Shown: positions 61,390-64,000 of the stretch, piece after piece | Layout of the letters: every line of letters starts with the position of its first letter | Position numbering within the stretch: position 1 is the first letter of the stretch | Assembly (NCBI RefSeq): GCF_023656515.1 | Contig: NZ_JAMOFV010000006.1 | Span: 3,146,036 to 3,210,035 of the forward strand | DNA from: Clostridium swellfunianum | GTDB taxonomy: Bacteria > Bacillota > Clostridia > Clostridiales > Clostridiaceae | Length of the DNA: 64,000 nucleotides | Reading direction: 5' to 3' | The notes under the pieces: generated by a model | What the model was told of the DNA's origin: nothing | Database searches by the model: none | The model's input: only the letters and a program-made list of their open reading frames with translations | Position numbers and translations under genes: made by a program

Positions 61390-62778
61390 ATGGGGGAAAC
61401 CGAAAAGCAATATTCCTTGCAGGAAATACGAAAAAAGATATACTCTATGATTCTGCCAATTACCATAGAAGGTGTTCTTCAGCTTACAGCCGGTTTAGTA
61501 TCCATGGCTCTCATAGGAAGAATAAGTTCTTCTGATCCTACGCCGGTAAACGCAATATCTATAAGTTCAAGAATTACTCAAATAGTATGGGCCCTTTTTA
61601 AAGGTATAACTACTGGGGCTTCTGTTTTTGTAGCACAAGCTTATGGCTCCGGAAACTATAAGAAACTAAAAGGAGTTATACAGCAAACACTTCTGTCTTC
61701 GATTTTATTAGTAATAATTTTTCAACAGATTATATATTGGAATGCATCAGCAATATTAAGCATTTTTAATCCAGGTCCAGAGCTTTTAGAAAACGGTGTT
61801 TTATTTTTAAAAACAATTTCCTGGGGTCTACCATTTATGGTTATTATGCTGGTTGTTGCTGCATCACTTCAGGGTATGGGCAATGCCAAGACACCAATGC
61901 TCATAGCACTAACAATGAATTTAATTAATATAGTTATAAGTTATTTGTTGATATTTGGCAACTTGGGAATGCCTAGTTTAGGGATAAAGGGAGCAGCCAT
62001 TGCAACAGCAACTGCTCAGTTCATAGGAGCGCTTATTGGACTTTATGTATTATTCAGCAAAGGCGGAGTACTTAATACACATGTGAATAAAAACTTCTTT
62101 AAAATAAATATGAAACAAATTAGGGAGGTTTACAAAGTAGGTTTTCCTACTTCATTGGAGTCAATCTTTTGGCAGGTTGCTGCAATTATACTTACTAAAG
62201 CAATTTTAACCTTTGGAGATACCCAAGCTGCTGCTCATCAGATGGGGCTTCAGGCAGAAGCGATTTCCTATGTGCCAGCTGCCGGCTTTGGAATAGCGGC
62301 CACTACCTTTATAGGTCAGGCTCTTGGATCAAAAAACAGTAAACTTGGAAAAGCATATTTAAAAGAAACCTTAAAGGGGACACTTTGGGTAACTGCTTTT
62401 TGTGCTTCCATACTTATATTTTTGCCTAAGGTTGTTATGGCTATGCTTACAGAGAATACAGAGGTTATTAATCTTGGAGCAAAATATCTTATAATAATGG
62501 GTTTAGTTCAAGTTCCTCAAAATATATCAGGAGTATTAAACGGAGCATTAAGAGGTGCAGGCTTTACAAGAGTGCCTATGTTTGTCGCAGCAGCTGGGCT
62601 CTGGGGAATTAGAGTGCCGCTTACCCTCCTGTTTGCTTACAAGTTCCACTCTACTATAGTAGCTATTTGGATTATCATGGGTGTGGATTTGATAGTTAGA
62701 TTTATATTGAGCTTTATAATTTATAAGACTAAGAATATTTATGATAGAGAATTGGTATTCAAGGAAGAACCAGCATAA
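61390..62778 (+). CDS. MATE-family efflux transporter
   Basis: A 462-aa sodium- or proton-driven multidrug/toxin exporter with twelve hydrophobic segments in two MatE halves. The start is LQLTAGLVSMALIGRIS and the second half opens KVGFPTSLESIFWQVAA. Typical motifs GNAKTPML, TTFIGQALGSKN and LRGAGFTRVPM are seen. AGGAG precedes the ATG. It is monocistronic between two hairpins. Substrate not predictable. Confidence 0.93.
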   Translation: MGETEKQYSLQEIRKKIYSMILPITIEGVLQLTAGLVSMALIGRISSSDPTPVNAISISSRITQIVWALFKGITTGASVFVAQAYGSGNYKKLKGVIQQTLLSSILLVIIFQQIIYWNASAILSIFNPGPELLENGVLFLKTISWGLPFMVIMLVVAASLQGMGNAKTPMLIALTMNLINIVISYLLIFGNLGMPSLGIKGAAIATATAQFIGALIGLYVLFSKGGVLNTHVNKNFFKINMKQIREVYKVGFPTSLESIFWQVAAIILTKAILTFGDTQAAAHQMGLQAEAISYVPAAGFGIAATTFIGQALGSKNSKLGKAYLKETLKGTLWVTAFCASILIFLPKVVMAMLTENTEVINLGAKYLIIMGLVQVPQNISGVLNGALRGAGFTRVPMFVAAAGLWGIRVPLTLLFAYKFHSTIVAIWIIMGVDLIVRFILSFIIYKTKNIYDRELVFKEEPA

Positions 62779-62787
62779 ATAATTGAT

Positions 62788-62832
62788 AATAAAAACGAGA
62801 GGTTGTGCATCGCACAACCTCTCGTTTTTATT
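62788..62832. terminator. Strong bidirectional terminator between MATE and GT4 genes
   Basis: A perfect 21-bp stem (62788-62808 with 62812-62832, core CGAGAGGTTGTGC) with a 3-nt loop, with A-run and T-run at its ends. It ends both convergent transcripts. Confidence 0.93.
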
Positions 62833-62833
62833 G

Positions 62834-63958
62834 TTAATTATTTATTATTTTGCTGTAGGCAATGAGTGTTTCTTTTGCTGTGTTATCCCAGCTAAGCTCG
62901 GAGCTTCTAACGAGCCCTTTCATTATTAAGCTTTCCGATAATTCTTCACTGCTAAGAACATCGTACATAGACCTGCAAAGGCCATCTACGTCATTTGGAT
63001 TCATGAATATTGCGGAATCTCCAAGTACCTCTGGTATTGAGGTTACATTAGAGGTTATAACTGGCGTACCACACGCCATAGCCTCAACAGGAGGCAATCC
63101 AAAGCCTTCATAAAATGAAGGATAGACAAGAAACTTTGAGGCATTGTATAAGTGAGGCAAATGCTCAACTGCTATAAAGCCTGGAAATAGTACGCTGTCT
63201 TCAACTCCTAAGTCCTCTGCTTTCTTTTTATATATAGGGTATGATTTCCCTTGTTTTCCTGCTATGACAAGCTTAATATCCTTATTATATTTGGTTATAA
63301 GCTTGCTGAAGGCTTCAATAAGCCCGATTATATTTTTTCTTGGACTAAAGCCGCCTACATAAAGTATATAATCTCCATCTATGCCGTAATGGCTTTTTAT
63401 TAAATTAGAACACTCCTTTTTATCTAAAGGACGATAAATGCTTTCTGCTGCAAGATGAGTTACGAAAATTTTTTCCTTTGGAAAATTAAAGGCTTTTGCT
63501 ATATCTTGCTTAGAAAATTCTGAAACTGTAATTATACCATCACACTTAGAAACTATATGAGGCATTTCCTCATTGAAGATCCTTAAATAATTTTCTCCAA
63601 CTGTTTCAGGCATTTTATAAGGAATAACATCGTGTAGTGTTATAACGAAAGGACAAGTTTTATCCTTAGGGAGACCAACTCCATTTTGAGGAACATGATA
63701 TATTTCAATATCCTTATCCATTAGTATATTAGGAATATTTACTTCATCCCAAAAGTTACTCTTATTGCCTTCTGTAATATTTTTTATTTGAAAATTTCTG
63801 CTAAAAGAAATATCGCAATTTGAGCTCTCAGGCATAAAAAGCATATATTCATTCACTTTGTCCAGATTGTTTAGTGATGAAATAAGCTGATAGGTATAGG
63901 TACCTATTCCTGTACCTCTGTACCATTTAGCTGCTCTTCCGTCCAGTCCTATTTTCAT
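62834..63958 (-). CDS. GT4 glycosyltransferase, paralogue of 47661-48791
   Basis: Retaining GT-B glycosyltransferase of 374 aa. It starts [20 protein letters not shown], nearly parallel to its paralogue, and has [14 protein letters not shown] and the EX7E motif in [15 protein letters not shown]. The conserved [12 protein letters not shown] is also in both. AAAGG precedes the ATG. Its upstream neighbours lie outside the window, so whether it too faces CotS-like genes cannot be seen. Acceptor unknown; spore-surface or cell-surface glycan is likely. Confidence 0.87.
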   Translation of the reverse strand: MKIGLDGRAAKWYRGTGIGTYTYQLISSLNNLDKVNEYMLFMPESSNCDISFSRNFQIKNITEGNKSNFWDEVNIPNILMDKDIEIYHVPQNGVGLPKDKTCPFVITLHDVIPYKMPETVGENYLRIFNEEMPHIVSKCDGIITVSEFSKQDIAKAFNFPKEKIFVTHLAAESIYRPLDKKECSNLIKSHYGIDGDYILYVGGFSPRKNIIGLIEAFSKLITKYNKDIKLVIAGKQGKSYPIYKKKAEDLGVEDSVLFPGFIAVEHLPHLYNASKFLVYPSFYEGFGLPPVEAMACGTPVITSNVTSIPEVLGDSAIFMNPNDVDGLCRSMYDVLSSEELSESLIMKGLVRSSELSWDNTAKETLIAYSKIINN

Positions 63959-64000
63959 ATGAGTTTCCTTTCAAAGTGCTTATATTCTATTATATTAAGA

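Noticed and set aside
1-64000. Prophage, IS element, integrative element or CRISPR
   Set aside because: No integrase, transposase, phage structural gene, tRNA attachment site or regularly spaced repeat array was seen; the palindromes lack associated mobility genes.

Overview
This 64 kb window looks like chromosome of an anaerobic, endospore-forming, low-GC Firmicute, most likely a Clostridium or close relative. The signs are AT-rich DNA with strong AGGAGG-type ribosome binding sites and frequent TTG/GTG starts; oxygen-sensitive enzymes (two glycyl radical enzymes, their activase, an anaerobic sulfatase-maturating radical SAM enzyme); a T-box leader; spore-coat CotS-type genes; and an rpiR-malP-malH cluster arranged as I remember it from Clostridium acetobutylicum. 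No species is claimed. I saw no rRNA, tRNA, CRISPR array, IS element, phage gene or integrase.

Positions 1-32.7 kb form a host-type glycan catabolic island. It starts inside a GH38-like alpha-mannosidase (cut by the left edge), then a fuculose-phosphate-type aldolase and a GH2 enzyme. A minus-strand operon follows: glycyl radical enzyme, activase, sulfatase, nagA (11.5 to 5.6 kb). Divergent to it are the sulfatase-maturating enzyme, a GH1 beta-glucosidase and a sucrose-phosphorylase-family enzyme. After a 277-nt imperfect palindrome and a small lipoprotein comes a second glycyl radical enzyme with no activase of its own, divergent from an AraC-type regulator. A long plus-strand run then carries sulfatase, GH2 beta-mannosidase, GH38 alpha-mannosidase, GH20-type hexosaminidase, GH3 enzyme and manC. 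The hydrolases whose N-termini are visible have no signal peptide, so imported sulfated, mannose- and GlcNAc-containing oligosaccharides are probably taken apart in the cytoplasm. Their importer is not in the window.

Positions 32.8-36.7 kb hold an alpha-glucoside PTS module: RpiR regulator, EIICB and GH4 6-phospho-alpha-glucosidase. Positions 36.8-46.3 kb hold a pirin, an old yellow enzyme, an orphan PAS histidine kinase, a cystine-type symporter behind a T-box leader, and an EamA-larC-larE-larB operon for the nickel-pincer cofactor.

Positions 46.4-51.8 kb carry an orphan sugar-binding lipoprotein and a spore-coat cluster: a CotSA-like GT4 divergent from two CotS-like kinases that flank a degenerate, kinase-dead paralogue. 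Positions 51.8-55.8 kb carry a CRP/FNR regulator divergent from a ferredoxin-like protein, with a perfect palindrome centred at about -41.5 of the ferredoxin promoter, and a two-gene radical SAM/DNA-metabolism pair. Positions 56-61.3 kb form an envelope operon (DUF218, CHAP domain, response regulator, histidine kinase, lipoprotein). A MATE exporter and a second GT4 close the window.

The best candidates for undescribed biology are the paired glycyl radical enzymes with a GCGEY active-site motif tied to sulfated-glycan breakdown, the shared 62-nt promoter element, the long intergenic palindromes, the CotS pseudokinase and the radical SAM DNA pair.
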